Positions 23,895-35,184 of a stretch of 64,000 nucleotides of DNA are shown here, one piece after another. The stretch comes from Pegea sp. RAD2-039 (lineage: Eukaryota; Chordata; Thaliacea; Salpida; Salpidae), in contig JAQGEQ010000314.1 of assembly GCA_034620365.1 (NCBI GenBank), positions 124,001-188,000 on the forward strand, read 5' to 3'. A model generated the notes under the pieces. That model searched no databases, was not told the origin of the DNA, and saw nothing but the letters and a program-made list of their open reading frames with translations. Numbering within the stretch: position 1 is the first letter of the stretch; each line of letters opens with the position of its first letter. The translations under genes and the position numbers were made by a program.

Positions 23895-26772
23895 ATGGAG
23901 CAGGTATTAAATGATGCAATTATTCAAATGAACGGTTAGTTGAGAACTATATCTCTATTTGATAAAAGTTTATTGTTTATTGAAAGAAATTGTTCAGACT
24001 ATTAACCTTCAAATTGAGAGTTATTTACAAACCTAAAAACTCTTTATTTATCTACAACTTTTTTGTATTTTGTGTGAAACTCTTTTATTTTCAGCTGCTG
24101 TTGGTTATCTAGAAAAAAAAGATTTAAGTTCTATGACACAAGAATCAGTTAACATCGTTTGGAAATTAAAAAGATCTATTCAATCGTAATTAACTTGTAT
24201 AAATCCATTTTTTTAAATTGTTTAAACAAATAAAAAAAATTCTAAATTTAAGAATTCTTTTAATAAATTATTAAAATTTTTATAGCTGTGAAAAATTTAT
24301 TGAAAAGGAATCTTTAAATGTGAGTTTTTTAAATAAAGTTTTTAAATATATATTAACCTTTTCAACTTTTCAGAATAACCAACAGTCTATTGTATGTGAG
24401 TTTTCCTGAAATATTTCCAATTATTTTATTTATTTCATTTCAAAATTAAACTTCTTTAATTCTTGTTTTAGCTCCAAATAAAATTAGTGAAGAAGAAAAT
24501 GTTTATCAAGATAATGTTGGTTTGTATCTTCTGATTGATCTGTCCTCTTATCTGACAAATTAATTATTTTTAGAAGAGGCTGTTTATGAGGACAATATTG
24601 TAGAAACAGAAGTTCCAGTAAAAAGTATTTTTTTGTTAATTTGTAAAATATAACTTTCTATTTATTATTTAAATTGCAAAACACTTTATGAATGAAATAT
24701 AGTTTTTTTCTGAGATATTATTTTGTGGTATTTTATTTAAAATATTTTTTTCTTTTTAAATTTTACTTTCATTTTCGAAATTATTTCAAAAAATGAAAAT
24801 CTGAAGAATATTTGTTTTTTAAGTTTTTCTGAAATTATTTACTGTTAGGAAATTATGTTTCCAAGTTAGTTTTTTTTATTTATCAAAATATTCTAAAGTT
24901 TTAAAAACTGTTTTCTTTCTACTGAGCTACAATTTGAAACGTTTACTTTTATCAAAAGAATGAGATTAAATGAGACTTTTTAAGGTTTGGATTCAACTCC
25001 TTGTGAAGATTTGATTAATGTCCAAATAAGCAGTCTACTAGAGATCAAAAAAGAAACTTTCATCTCGTCTTCATGGCAGCGTCGATGGTGTGTTGTCAGC
25101 AGAGGATATTTTTTTATGTACGACAGTGCAAAAGGTTTTTAACTTTTTATACTTTCACGAAATCATCTTATTCTTGTTCTAAGACAAAAAACCTAAAGAC
25201 TATTTTGCTCTGAATGATATAATCTTTGAGAAAAATGAAGACACCAATAAGGAAACAAAAAGAAAAGGCCGATGCTTTACAATCAAAGTCACTTCGACTG
25301 GTAAAAATTATCAAGTAATAAAAAAGATTTGACTTCAAATAATTTATTGATTTTTAATCTTTTAAGTTTTGTGCTAGTGATCAAGGACTTTTAATTAGCT
25401 GGCAAAAGAATTTACAAAAAGGTAAAAATACTTCTACTTTCTAATGCAATTTAATAAAAGTTTTTTTTTGATAGATACTAACACTTCAAGATCTATTACA
25501 TCCGAAAAAGGTTTTATTGAGATTTGAAACAAAAATAAATAATTTTATAATCACCTAAATTCATATTTTATAAAAGCTTTAAAATTAATCATTAATTTTT
25601 TAATCTTCTGATAATATTTCAGCTCCAAGCTTACAAGACTCATTTGACAATGAGTTATATGATGACTTATATGATGAAGCAGGCAAGTCTGAAGATGTTT
25701 ATGTTGATACTGAACAAAATGATGTCTATGATGATGTAGAATCCCAACAAGCTGTAACAAAAGTCCCAGAACCTGTTTCAAATGATCTTGTAATCACAAA
25801 ACTTATAGCTAACATCAAATTACATTTTTTTTGTTTCAGAAGCAACAAACTGAACAGACTCGAGTAGAATCAGGTTCAATAAACATTTTATTTAGATTTC
25901 TACTATTCAATAACCTTTGTATCAAACTTTTGATAAGTTTTATGAACTTGTCTTTCTAAAATATCTTTGACAAATTTCTTTAAGTCATTGTCGAGTTGAA
26001 ACAACAAAGATAACAAAAGCAGTCGAAATAACAAATTTATTGAAGATACAATCAAAAGTCCTTAGATACAGCAGCGTTTTGAGTCTTATAAAGATGTTCA
26101 GTCACCTTTCTTGCATTTCTTACAATTATAAAGAAATGTGATGTTTAGTTTTGCAAACTTTCTAGTCATCTTCGATTAAAATACAACAATAAATAAATAC
26201 AGATTTTTCAGTGGATTATGCGAATTTCTACCAAGGTCTTTGGGATTGCGATGCAGATGAAGACAATGAATTGACTTTTAAGAGAGGAGAGCTTATAGAG
26301 ATTACTTCAAAGGTGATTAATTATCAAAATGTCTTAAAAAATATTAAACAAATTGTTAAAATTGAATATATGTATATAAATAATAATTTACAAAATGTCT
26401 TATGTAATTGTTCACTGTTATATGTTTTGAGTGATATCGAAATGCCATGTGTTACATCTTTTGCTTTCTATATTTTTGGCTAAATAGATGTTATTTGTGA
26501 GAATGTGTGTTAGCGAGAGGTGCTCTCTTCAGGCACCCTCCTTCGCGTTTATTGAAATAAATAATCAAATTATTATCTTAAAAAATGATTAAAATTGATT
26601 ATTCTTTTAATAAATTAACTCTAAAATTATTGTATTTTTAAAACTAACCAAATGATGATATTAAAATTTTTAATTAAAGGAGCATGATTGCTTTGGTTGG
26701 TGGATGGGAAGGATAAAAGATCTTACAGGTTATGTTCCTAAAATTTTCTTGATGGAAGCATATGAATTCTAA
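23895..26772 (+). CDS. skap: SKAP-like src-kinase-associated phosphoprotein (PH + SH3)
   Basis: About 14 exons spliced in phase give roughly 360 residues, close to the length of human SKAP1/SKAP2. The N-terminal helical region begins [12 protein letters not shown], the likely dimerisation segment. A PH domain follows ([19 protein letters not shown] to [12 protein letters not shown]), then an acidic linker with tyrosines in SKAP-style contexts ([23 protein letters not shown]), candidate Src-family phosphorylation sites. The C-terminus is an SH3 domain opening [12 protein letters not shown], almost identical to SKAP2, and ending [13 protein letters not shown]. The family couples integrin or immune-receptor signalling to actin through ADAP/FYB. 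The two SH3 exons are separated by an intron carrying a LINE fragment. Stop TAA at 26770-26772. Confidence 0.9.
26401..26566 (+). mobile_element. LINE 3'-UTR fragment, copy b, in SKAP intron
   Basis: A 5'-truncated copy from TATGTAATTGTTCACTG through CATGTGTTACATCTTTTGC to GTTAGCGAGAGGTGCTC and TTCGCGTTTATTG, ending AAATAAATAA. It matches the 28.96 and 61.65 kb copies in reverse complement. It is in the sense orientation of SKAP, between the two exons that encode its SH3 domain. Confidence 0.85.
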
Positions 26773-26779
26773 CTTTTAT

Positions 26780-28640
26780 AAAAATCTTTTATAAGCCAGA
26801 CATTTTGTGATTTCAATATTAGTAATTTGAATCAATTTTTTTTTCAAGTTTTTTATTCGAGTTTATTTGGTAGTACAAACGGTTTTATACATTCAAGTAA
26901 CAATCATTTATTCTGAAACTTTATTTTTGAAACATTAATAAAAAATTATCAAGTGTATTCTAATCTGACAAATTTATTAATTCTTATTTGTTTCATAAAA
27001 ACTTAGATTGGTTAGTTAGAATCTAAAAGTTTTTATGTAAAGTCATTCACAATTAGATGTTTATGATTAAGAAAACTAACTTGTAATGAAAATAATAATA
27101 AAAAATTGTTTAGTTAGTACATTCATTATTTTGATAATTACATTTTCCTAGCATTTATGCTTCAAATATTTTAATTAAATAAAACTTAATTTTATAAAAC
27201 AATTTTTTTGCTAAAGTCAAATAGTTGAAGATTTATTTTAAAGAGATTTTTTCTATACAGTCCTTAAGAACAAAATCTTGATATTAAAGGATTTGTTATT
27301 AGATTGAAATTAAACATTTAAAATAATCAGCTTTAGATGTATTTTACAAAGATTTCTAAACTAGAAAAATTAGTAAGATTTTAAAAAATGAAAAAGAGGT
27401 AAAAATTAAACTAATATTTTTGATATAGTTTACAAAAGTCCTTCTGTAGACGCTTTAACAAACCTTTTGTTGATCGAATTAAACTTTATCCGTGAGGTGA
27501 AAGCACCTAGCTGTCCGACACTAAGTTTGCTTAATTAAGTTTTTATAACTGAAGAGTAATTAAAGTTTAAAGTTTTAAATTGACTAAAATGGCTTCTTAT
27601 AAAATATTAATTTTATTAAAAGTTGAACGCTGGTAAACATTTCATGAAAATAAATAAGAAATGATATATTTTTGAAGAAAATCCACGAACAAGTTCCTTT
27701 CAGTTAATAATAATCAAATATTTCAAAATATTTATTTAAATATTTAACAAATAATAAACTATGGCGACGAAAAAAGTCTTTAAAACCCGTAGAAGGACCT
27801 TGTTAGCATAATTAATGACAAGGAGACGCAAAACTTTGAGTTTAAAACCGGAGTTGGAGCCTCGTAGGCAGTTTGTCACTGTACTCAGTGTCGCTCTGGC
27901 AACTCCTACAACGCCAGCTGCATCGATCCTTCTGTTCCATATGTATACATTGTTGGCATAGAATCCTGCTGCATGGGCAACAACTGGATAACTTCTGCCC
28001 TGGCTTATATGGACTTTCTTGGCCGAAGTAGGCCAGCAAATAAAGAAATAAATAAACTACTGCCTAAAATTGAATAAAACAATTTTATATTTTACCGAAA
28101 ATTCATCACAATAATAACTAATTCAATTACTGTTAAACATACCAAAAAATATTTGTTCTTTTGTTTAAATTAATCAGCAAGATAACCAGAAGCACTTTGA
28201 CGAAATAGATGTAAAATAAGTTTGTTGTTATAAAAATGTTACTATTTATTTAAACTTTTAACTAATTTTGATGATACACAATATAGCTTTTAGTAAATTA
28301 AACTATTTATTATAACAAAAAATTATGTTTTATTATTTATAGCAATTATACTTAAAGACTAAAGATAGTGCTTTTGGTAGAAAATGTATTTTTAATAAGA
28401 TTTACATAGATAATAACTTGACAGTCTAACTCTGAATTTTTAATTTTTGTTTGTGACTGTTTTTATGAGAGTGATAAATTATAAGTTTTTAGAAGAAGTA
28501 ATACAAATAATATTTTTTTTGCTTTCAGCTTGGATTTAAATTTTAAGAAATTAGTAATAACAAAGTTTAAAGTTTTTCAATAAAGGGGTTTACCCAGTAA
28601 ATCATGGTTCTAACTTGAAATAAAATTCATATTTAATAGT
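26780..28640. other. intergenic, SKAP to PUS3
   Basis: Mostly AT-rich and without convincing exons. The exception is a GC-richer patch at about 27770-28040, described separately as a possible degraded LINE piece. Confidence 0.45.
27770..28040 (-). mobile_element. possible degraded LINE coding fragment
   Basis: A GC-richer island on the minus strand with two overlapping frames. One is Cys-rich (SSCCPCSRILCQQC then SWRCRSCQSD), like the end of a PHD or zinc knuckle. The other continues with SGFKLKVLRLLVINYANKV, reminiscent of the start of a non-LTR endonuclease domain. A Cys finger followed by an endonuclease is seen in CR1/L2-type LINEs, so a frameshifted fragment is my best guess. A single exon of an unrelated gene is an alternative. 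Confidence 0.3.
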
Positions 28641-28643
28641 TTT

Positions 28644-31541
28644 ATGTTTGCAAATAAGATGTCATTAATAGTAAATAGGTGTTTGCGTCAATATTATTTA
28701 ATTCGAAGATGCTTTACTTCAGATGGATTTGCTACACCAAACACAACTGTGAAAAATAATTCTTTTGAACATTTATATGCTCTTGACCACGAAAAATTAG
28801 TTTATAAGTAAGTGTTTAGATTTGATTGGTTTAGAGAATGAATATTTCATTTTGATGCAGTTTATCAGCAATATCTGATATATATTTAGTTCAATAGCCC
28901 TATTTTTTAATTTCTGTGCTATAATGCAATTATGATATTATTTATATGGTTTATTATAATTTATTTATTTCAATAAACGCGAAGGAGGGTGCCTGAAAAG
29001 AGCATCTCTCGCTAACACATTCTCACAAATAATATCTATTTAGCCAAAAATATAGAAAGTAAAAGATGTAACATATGACATTTCAGTAGTCCTCAAAATA
29101 TATAACAGTGAACAATTACATATAATTATTATAATATTAAAATAATAAAAGAAAGAATAATATATTGTTTAAGTTTTTATCAAAAAGTTTTTCTTGTAAG
29201 TTATATTTTATAAATGTGCTTCTACATTGAAATTTTCAAATTAATCAGATTAGCATATAGAGTACTTTTCCAATTTATCTGTTAACAACAAATTTTATAT
29301 TTAATTTTCATTTATTTATCTTATGTTGAATGATAAAACCTTTTACTTGTTAAATATTTTTTGATTTATGTGTTACAACTTTATTTACAAATACAAATGT
29401 ACATTTATATATAAACTAACTTAATTTATCAAAACAACATTTTATTAATCTGAAGATACATGGAGATCCAGAGGAAGCTAGATTCATATCATTCTAAATT
29501 TCATCCTAAAAACTTTGATGGAAGGGACAAGGTAAAAAAATTGAATATTTGTAAATATGTGTAACAGAAAAATTTTAATTTTTTATTCTGCAACACTTAA
29601 TTCTTATTCTGTTCAGTCAAATTCTTTTCACTTTGTGACTACTTGGTTATTTCTTTTTTAATCTATCCGTAATGCCTCTAATTGTGATTATCCTAAGCTC
29701 TGTAAAGACTTCATCTCTAGAAATATATACTTGACAAAGAGCTATCTCTATACTTTAGATTATACTTTGTGTAAACAAATTAATGAAAAGTCAAGTCTAT
29801 TTCAGTTAATAATTTAAATTGATATCAAATAAACTCAAATTAAATCATTTTTTTATCAAGATAAGAATAGCAATGCCAGATGTAAGTGAAGTCATCAGAA
29901 CACGTTTCAATATGAGAAAAGTTGCTTTTAAAGTTGCTTACACTGGTTGGGATTACCTTTCATATTATTATGACTATGCATCACCTAGTAAGTACTTCAA
30001 TTGTAAATAAAGTCTTTACTCTTCCTTTTTTTATAGAATCAGGAAATTATAATTCGATTGAACGAGTTTTTTTGGAGGCTTTGTTACGTCAGCAACTAAT
30101 CACTACTATCTACAGCAAGAATAGATTAATTAGCTGTGGCAGAACAGATCAAAATGTTAGTGGTTTCTCTCAAGTTATTGTTGCAAATGTAAGAACAAAT
30201 CTGGACAAAGGGTCAGTCTTCTTTTGATTTCATAATAAGTTTTATGTTTTTAATTTCCAAATAAACTGACTGTTGTAAGAATCTTTTAGTTATGGAATAA
30301 AAAACTTTATAGATGAAGAGAATAAAAACAAAGACGAAGAACTTTTCAAGTAATTTGAATTACAAAAAAATGAAACTAAACAACTTTAATTTATGAATTA
30401 AATTTTAGTATTTCAGATGAAAGTTTAGATGAAAACGAACTGAATTACATCAAATTACTAAATGAAGCTTTACCAGTAGATATTCGAGTTTATGCTTGGT
30501 CGCCTGTATCCCGCAAATTCTCACCAAGATTTGATTGCAAGTAAGTACATCTAATTGAAGATTTGATTTTGAATATTTCGATTTTAGGATGAGAACTTAT
30601 CAATATCACTTTTACCGAGGAGACTTTGATGTTGAATTAATGGATAAAGCTGCTAAAAAGTTTCTTGGAACAAACGATTTCAGAAATTTTTGCACTAAAT
30701 CACGTGAGTTGTCTACACAATTGTACAAAATTGAAATTTATAAACTGAAATTTAGGAGAGAATGTATTTAAAACAATGGAAAGAACGTTTTATGAATTTA
30801 ATGTTGAAGTTATAGACACTGATGAAGTAAATTCACAATATGATTTGTGTGTAGCAACCATCAGAGCCAGTTCCTTCTTATATAATCAGGTTTATAACAA
30901 AAACTTTTACTTTAAATCTCATCTTATTCAAATATCTTTCTAGATACGAAAGATGATGTCTGTACTATTTGCTGTTGGATATGGAAAAGAAGAACCTGAA
31001 ATTATTGACCGAATGTTGGATATAGAAGTCACATCTGGCTTTCCAAAATACACAAAAGTGCTTGCTGAGAAATTGGTTCTTTCTGAAACTTTTTTTGATC
31101 CCAGTGAAATCCATTGGAGATATGATTTAGAAGACCTGGAACAAACGATTGAGATTATGGCAAAGAGGTATTTGAAGATTTACTCAGATAAACCAGTATC
31201 ACTGATAACCAGTCATTTAATATATTTCTATTTTTTCTGATGGAAACACTTTTTTTGTTTGTAGATATGACACGATTTCCACACGTGCTGAAATACTGAA
31301 ACAGATGATTTTACATTTATCCAATCAAACAGAAAAAGAAATGAAAACAATTTCTTCTACCTCTTTATCACAGAGCATATTCCTAAAGCAAACTATTAAC
31401 AAAGATTGGATCAGTTTTGATGAAGATAGCAGATCCTTAGATGATGCTCAAACTTCAGCTAAAAATACTGCTGTAAAAAAAGCTTTATCAAGAGGTCAAT
31501 ATAGACTCGCTGTTAGTTTAACTGAAGAACAGAATGAATAA
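28644..31541 (+). CDS. pus3: tRNA pseudouridine(38/39) synthase PUS3-like
   Basis: About ten exons with matching phases give roughly 490 residues, near the human PUS3 length. Two in-frame ATGs open the protein (28644 and 28659); the following Arg-rich stretch NRCLRQYYLIRRCF could be a mitochondrial presequence. TruA-family hallmarks are present: KVAFKVAYTGWDY, the catalytic motif CGRTD with its nucleophilic Asp (30130-30150), the MRTYQYHF strand, and RASSFLYNQIRKMMSVLFAVG near the C-terminus, with Arg-Lys before Met as in PUS3. The enzyme isomerises uridines 38/39 in the tRNA anticodon arm. The motif continues QNVSG in place of the usual KGVSA. Exon 1 and exon 2 are separated by an intron carrying a LINE fragment. 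Stop TAA at 31539-31541. Confidence 0.9.
28961..29145 (-). mobile_element. LINE 3'-UTR fragment, copy c, in PUS3 intron 1
   Basis: Minus-strand copy of the same family: TTATTTATTTCAATAAACGC at its plus-strand left edge is the tail and 3' end, then the GCACC/GGTGC stem, then sequence matching copy b back to about the TTCACTGTTATAT segment. It is antisense to PUS3 and in inverted orientation to copy b, 2.4 kb away. Confidence 0.85.
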
Positions 31542-32141
31542 AATTTCAGTTTTAATTAAATACTCGTTGAATTAGGTTTTTCGTTGAATCAAAATTAAAG
31601 TTTGTTTTCTTTCTCAAGATTCGTACATTTTGAATAGATTAAATTTTTTGACAAATTATAAGTTGATAACCACTGAGCTATATTTACAAAAATTATTGGT
31701 TTCTTTGTTCATCAAGTTATTCTTCAATTCTAAATTGTAATAATTAGAAAGAATTTTTATTTAACTTCTTTAATGTAAGCTTATAACATCTGAACAGAAA
31801 TAATAAATATAATAGCAAGATATTGTACAAGACTTTTATATATTATTCAGGATGATATTAAAAAGGTCCTTACATAGCTTTCTAGGTCTTAATGTCTTAA
31901 GCTTCTTTTACAAATAGAACTATTAGATATATTTAGAACTTTGTATTTAGTCAAAGAAACAAATAATCAAACTTTTAATCGCCTAACTTCACCGTTTAAA
32001 TATTTTATTTAAGCAAGCATTTATTTCAGAACACACAGTCTTCACCTTGAATTAACATAAAACAAATGAAAAACCGAATATAAGAAAAAGATTAAAAATC
32101 AGATCACGAATCAGTCACCGAAAAATACTTCCAAGTTATCT
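31542..32141. other. intergenic, PUS3 to microprotein gene
   Basis: AT-rich 3'-flanking sequence between convergent genes. No exon, RNA gene or repeat was recognised. Confidence 0.5.
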
Positions 32142-32354
32142 TCAATCAATACAACTTACAAATTTAACGAAAAAAACAATTGAAAGTATATGAAACCCGA
32201 TAATGAAAAGACCATGAATTACTTTGAATGAAAAAACTGATAGCCTTTTTCTTAATTCATAAAATTTTTCTATCTCATTATCAAGACTGTAAATAATGAC
32301 AAACAGAATCGTCACTTTGATGGGAAAACTTTTAAACTTTGAGATTTGAAGCAT
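32142..32354 (-). CDS. two-helix membrane microprotein, copy 2
   Basis: Intact 70-codon frame starting at a true ATG. It has two hydrophobic segments (about residues 12-22 and 46-66) around a charged hairpin with SLDNEIEKFYELR. It aligns with the upstream frame at 33617-33847 over nearly its whole length, sharing the pattern SLD..(I/L)EKFY..R and the spacing of both helices. The 3' end contains a good splice donor (GTAAGT) overlapping Val-Ser of the tail, so the last five residues may be replaced by a further exon. An AAAACAG acceptor-like site lies 10 bp before the ATG. I do not recognise the family. Conservation of frame between two diverged copies is the main support for coding. Confidence 0.5.
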   Translation of the reverse strand: MLQISKFKSFPIKVTILFVIIYSLDNEIEKFYELRKRLSVFSFKVIHGLFIIGFHILSIVFFVKFVSCID

Positions 32355-32359
32355 TTTTC

Positions 32360-33610
32360 TTTACTTCTGTTTTATTTCCAGATCACAAAGTTTATTGATT
32401 ATTGTTAATCAAATGATGCAGACAATTTTGTTCCCTAAAATTATTGAGTATTAATTCAACTTAAAAACTAAATTCAATATTTAAATATATAAAATATTTC
32501 AAACTGGCTTTTTTATTAAAAATAAAATTGTTTAAAGTTTATTAAAAGATATAGAAACACCTAAATTTACAATTAGTTTATTTTATTATTAAAAAATAAA
32601 ATAAAAGTTAAACTAAAATGAATATAAAGAATTGAAAATAATTTTATTAATAATTTATTTAAAATATTTGAGATAGAACTAAAGATAATAGAATTCAAGA
32701 TAACCTAAAACAAATAATTTCGTAAAAAATTTTCAACAAATATTTAAAGAAACTCAAATCTACATAACTTTTGCTTAAAGTGAAAACATTTGATAATTCA
32801 TTTGAATGAATTTTGATATTTTAAAAGCATTTTATTATCATCATTTTTGTTTTAACTGAAATTTTAGTCTAAAAACTGAATTTTTCATCAAATTTTCAGC
32901 TTTTCTTTTCACACATACTTTCATCAATTTATCTCGCTTTGTAATATACAAACAAAATTTTAGAAATTTCTCAAAATTATTCAGTATCTGCGAGTGAATT
33001 CTGTGACATCATCGCCGACTCAAAACAGTCTTACTAACAACTCCACATACGAATCATAACCTGAGTCATTTACTGTTACTGTAAACTACTTCTAGAGCCG
33101 AGACTGCCTTTCACCGACTAGTAGAGGTGCTAACATACACTGGTCCTCATACAACTGGTTTTAACCATAGTGGACATCAACATCAAGGTCAACGAATTGT
33201 ATATCTTATATCCGAGTTCTTATAGCTCTCGCGTTTTCTCAAAACACTAAAGACAGTGGTGTTAACTACTCACAAAAGTACTTTCCTCGCTAAATAGATG
33301 GCCCAGTATATTGTAAGTTGAAAAGCTTAATAGAGGGTTTGAACGTGACGCTATAAAGGAAGGATTATTTGGTTATTGAGGTCAGAGATGTTTCAGTTTT
33401 GCTAGGAGTTCCATAACCTCAGCTGGTTTAAATGAACTACAATAATTAAAAAGCTTTCAACAAACATACTAGTCTGATGGCTTTATTATAAATTGAAAAT
33501 TAATAATTTGTTTTAATTTCAAAATTCTTAAAAAGTAGATTCAGACAAAAACAGAGTTGATATTTTTATTCCAACATTTAAAAAATAGAATCGTGTTGTT
33601 AAAGAGATGC
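32360..33610. other. spacer between the two microprotein genes
   Basis: The left 600 bp is AT-rich. From about 32990 to 33430 the composition is clearly less AT-rich than its surroundings, with no long open frame and no match to the repeats elsewhere in the window. It could be regulatory sequence for the downstream microprotein or an unrecognised transposon remnant. Confidence 0.4.
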
Positions 33611-33616
33611 TTTGAT

Positions 33617-33847
33617 TTATATCAAACTGAAAAAGAAGTATTTTATATAAGCTACAACAGTATACAAGTGAAGAAAAATGATTAATAATGTTTGCATGTT
33701 ATTCAAAGAATAAAAATGTTGCTCATGTCTTGTCCTATAAAACTTTTCTAAAGATCTATCAAGACTGAAAGCGATGAGAATCAATCCAAGGATGTGGATC
33801 ATGATGTTGGAGCTCTCGACCTGGTAGTGGATGGTGGGTTCGGACAT
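33617..33847 (-). CDS. two-helix membrane microprotein, copy 1
   Basis: Intact 76-codon frame with ATG at 33847. Two hydrophobic helices (about residues 14-28 and 53-72) flank a polar loop with FSLDRSLEKFYRTR. The N-terminal 12 residues are polar (MSEPTIHYQVES). A TTCACTAG acceptor-like site lies 12 bp before the ATG and could be a trans-splice or 5'-UTR acceptor. It is similar to the frame 1.3 kb downstream on the same strand, implying tandem duplication. No known family was recognised. A membrane location with both termini on the same side is inferred from the two helices. Confidence 0.55.
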   Translation of the reverse strand: MSEPTIHYQVESSNIMIHILGLILIAFSLDRSLEKFYRTRHEQHFYSLNNMQTLLIIFLHLYTVVAYIKYFFFSLI

Positions 33848-33849
33848 TG

Positions 33850-35180
33850 TTCCAGTTTCTAGTGAATAATTTTCTTTCTTAAAACTTTAAATAATGGAAA
33901 CATTAAAAATGAAATAAAATTTATTTCAAGTTAGAAAAGAATTTTCTAATTTTGGTAGTTTGTTTGTAAATATAGTTTATATAAACTATCAAAAACTGTT
34001 TTAAAATAGAAAAATTATCTGTTATTTTAAAAATGAATAAATTAAATCTACAAATTATAATTTCTACTTTTCAAATGTTACTTTTAAAACTTTACTTTTT
34101 CTTTCAAATGATTATCAACAACAGATTACATAAATAAAATTATTTTATTCTTTCAATTAGAAAAGTTAATTAGATTTTTTTTTATAAATATTACAAATTA
34201 AAAAAAATATCACTAGGTACACCAAAAAAATAAGAGCTATTATTCATAATCTGTATAATATTATTATTACATTATATAAACATAAAAATATAATAAACAT
34301 AAACAATTGTACTTTAAAAACAAAGTTCAATACCTTGTTGAATTTAACTTATTCAATGAATCCAAGTAAACCTCAATGGATCAGTTTTCTAAAAAATCCT
34401 AATAGTTTATTTGGACAAAAATGAAAAAAGCCAATTTGGTAAATACTTTTAAAGGTTCAACATTCCTCTATTTTTTTTTTATCATCAAATGCAAAGTTTA
34501 CTTCTTTTGTTTCTAAGCATATCTTATAAAAATTGTAACTTTAAATCAACAGATTTCTAACAGAAGCTTTTCTTGATTCTATATAAGCAATTAATGTTAA
34601 CTTCATTTATATGGAAATAAATATCATTTCCTTTTTAAATAACTTATGTTATTCTTCATAAAACTGATCTTATTTCTATGAAAATTAGGAACAATAAGAC
34701 AGAGAGATCCCTAAAATAAGTCTACAAATAAGATTACCAATCAACTTATAAAAGTTACAAATTTGATCAAACTTAAAGAACCAATTTTTTTTGAAAGTTA
34801 TCATGTGAGTTATAAAATTAACATTTCTTTCGTAATTCTGACTACTAAGCTCAAAGTTTGTTTCGGAAATAAACTTCCAGATCTGATTTGATGACTAATT
34901 AGTATTTATTACCAAAAACTTTGTTTCAAAACTTAATTTTTCACAAATTCTTTAATTTTCTGCTTAATCAACGTAACACTAATTTTATTAATTTTTAATG
35001 CCTTTTACGATTTGTTATCAAATTAATTACTTTCTACAATATGAATTATTTACAAACTTACAAAATGTTTATTGTAGCAAATAGATAACAAAACTGTAAT
35101 CAGTAAAATAACTTTTTTTAAGATATCATTAAATTTATCTTTGTTCAGTATAATAAGAAATTCATTTTGAAGATAATCAC
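33850..35180. other. intergenic, microproteins to TSP1/ShKT gene
   Basis: AT-rich sequence with no recognised exons. It covers the upstream flank of the microprotein copy and the 3' flank of the TSP1/ShKT gene. Confidence 0.5.
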
Positions 35181-35184
35181 AAAC

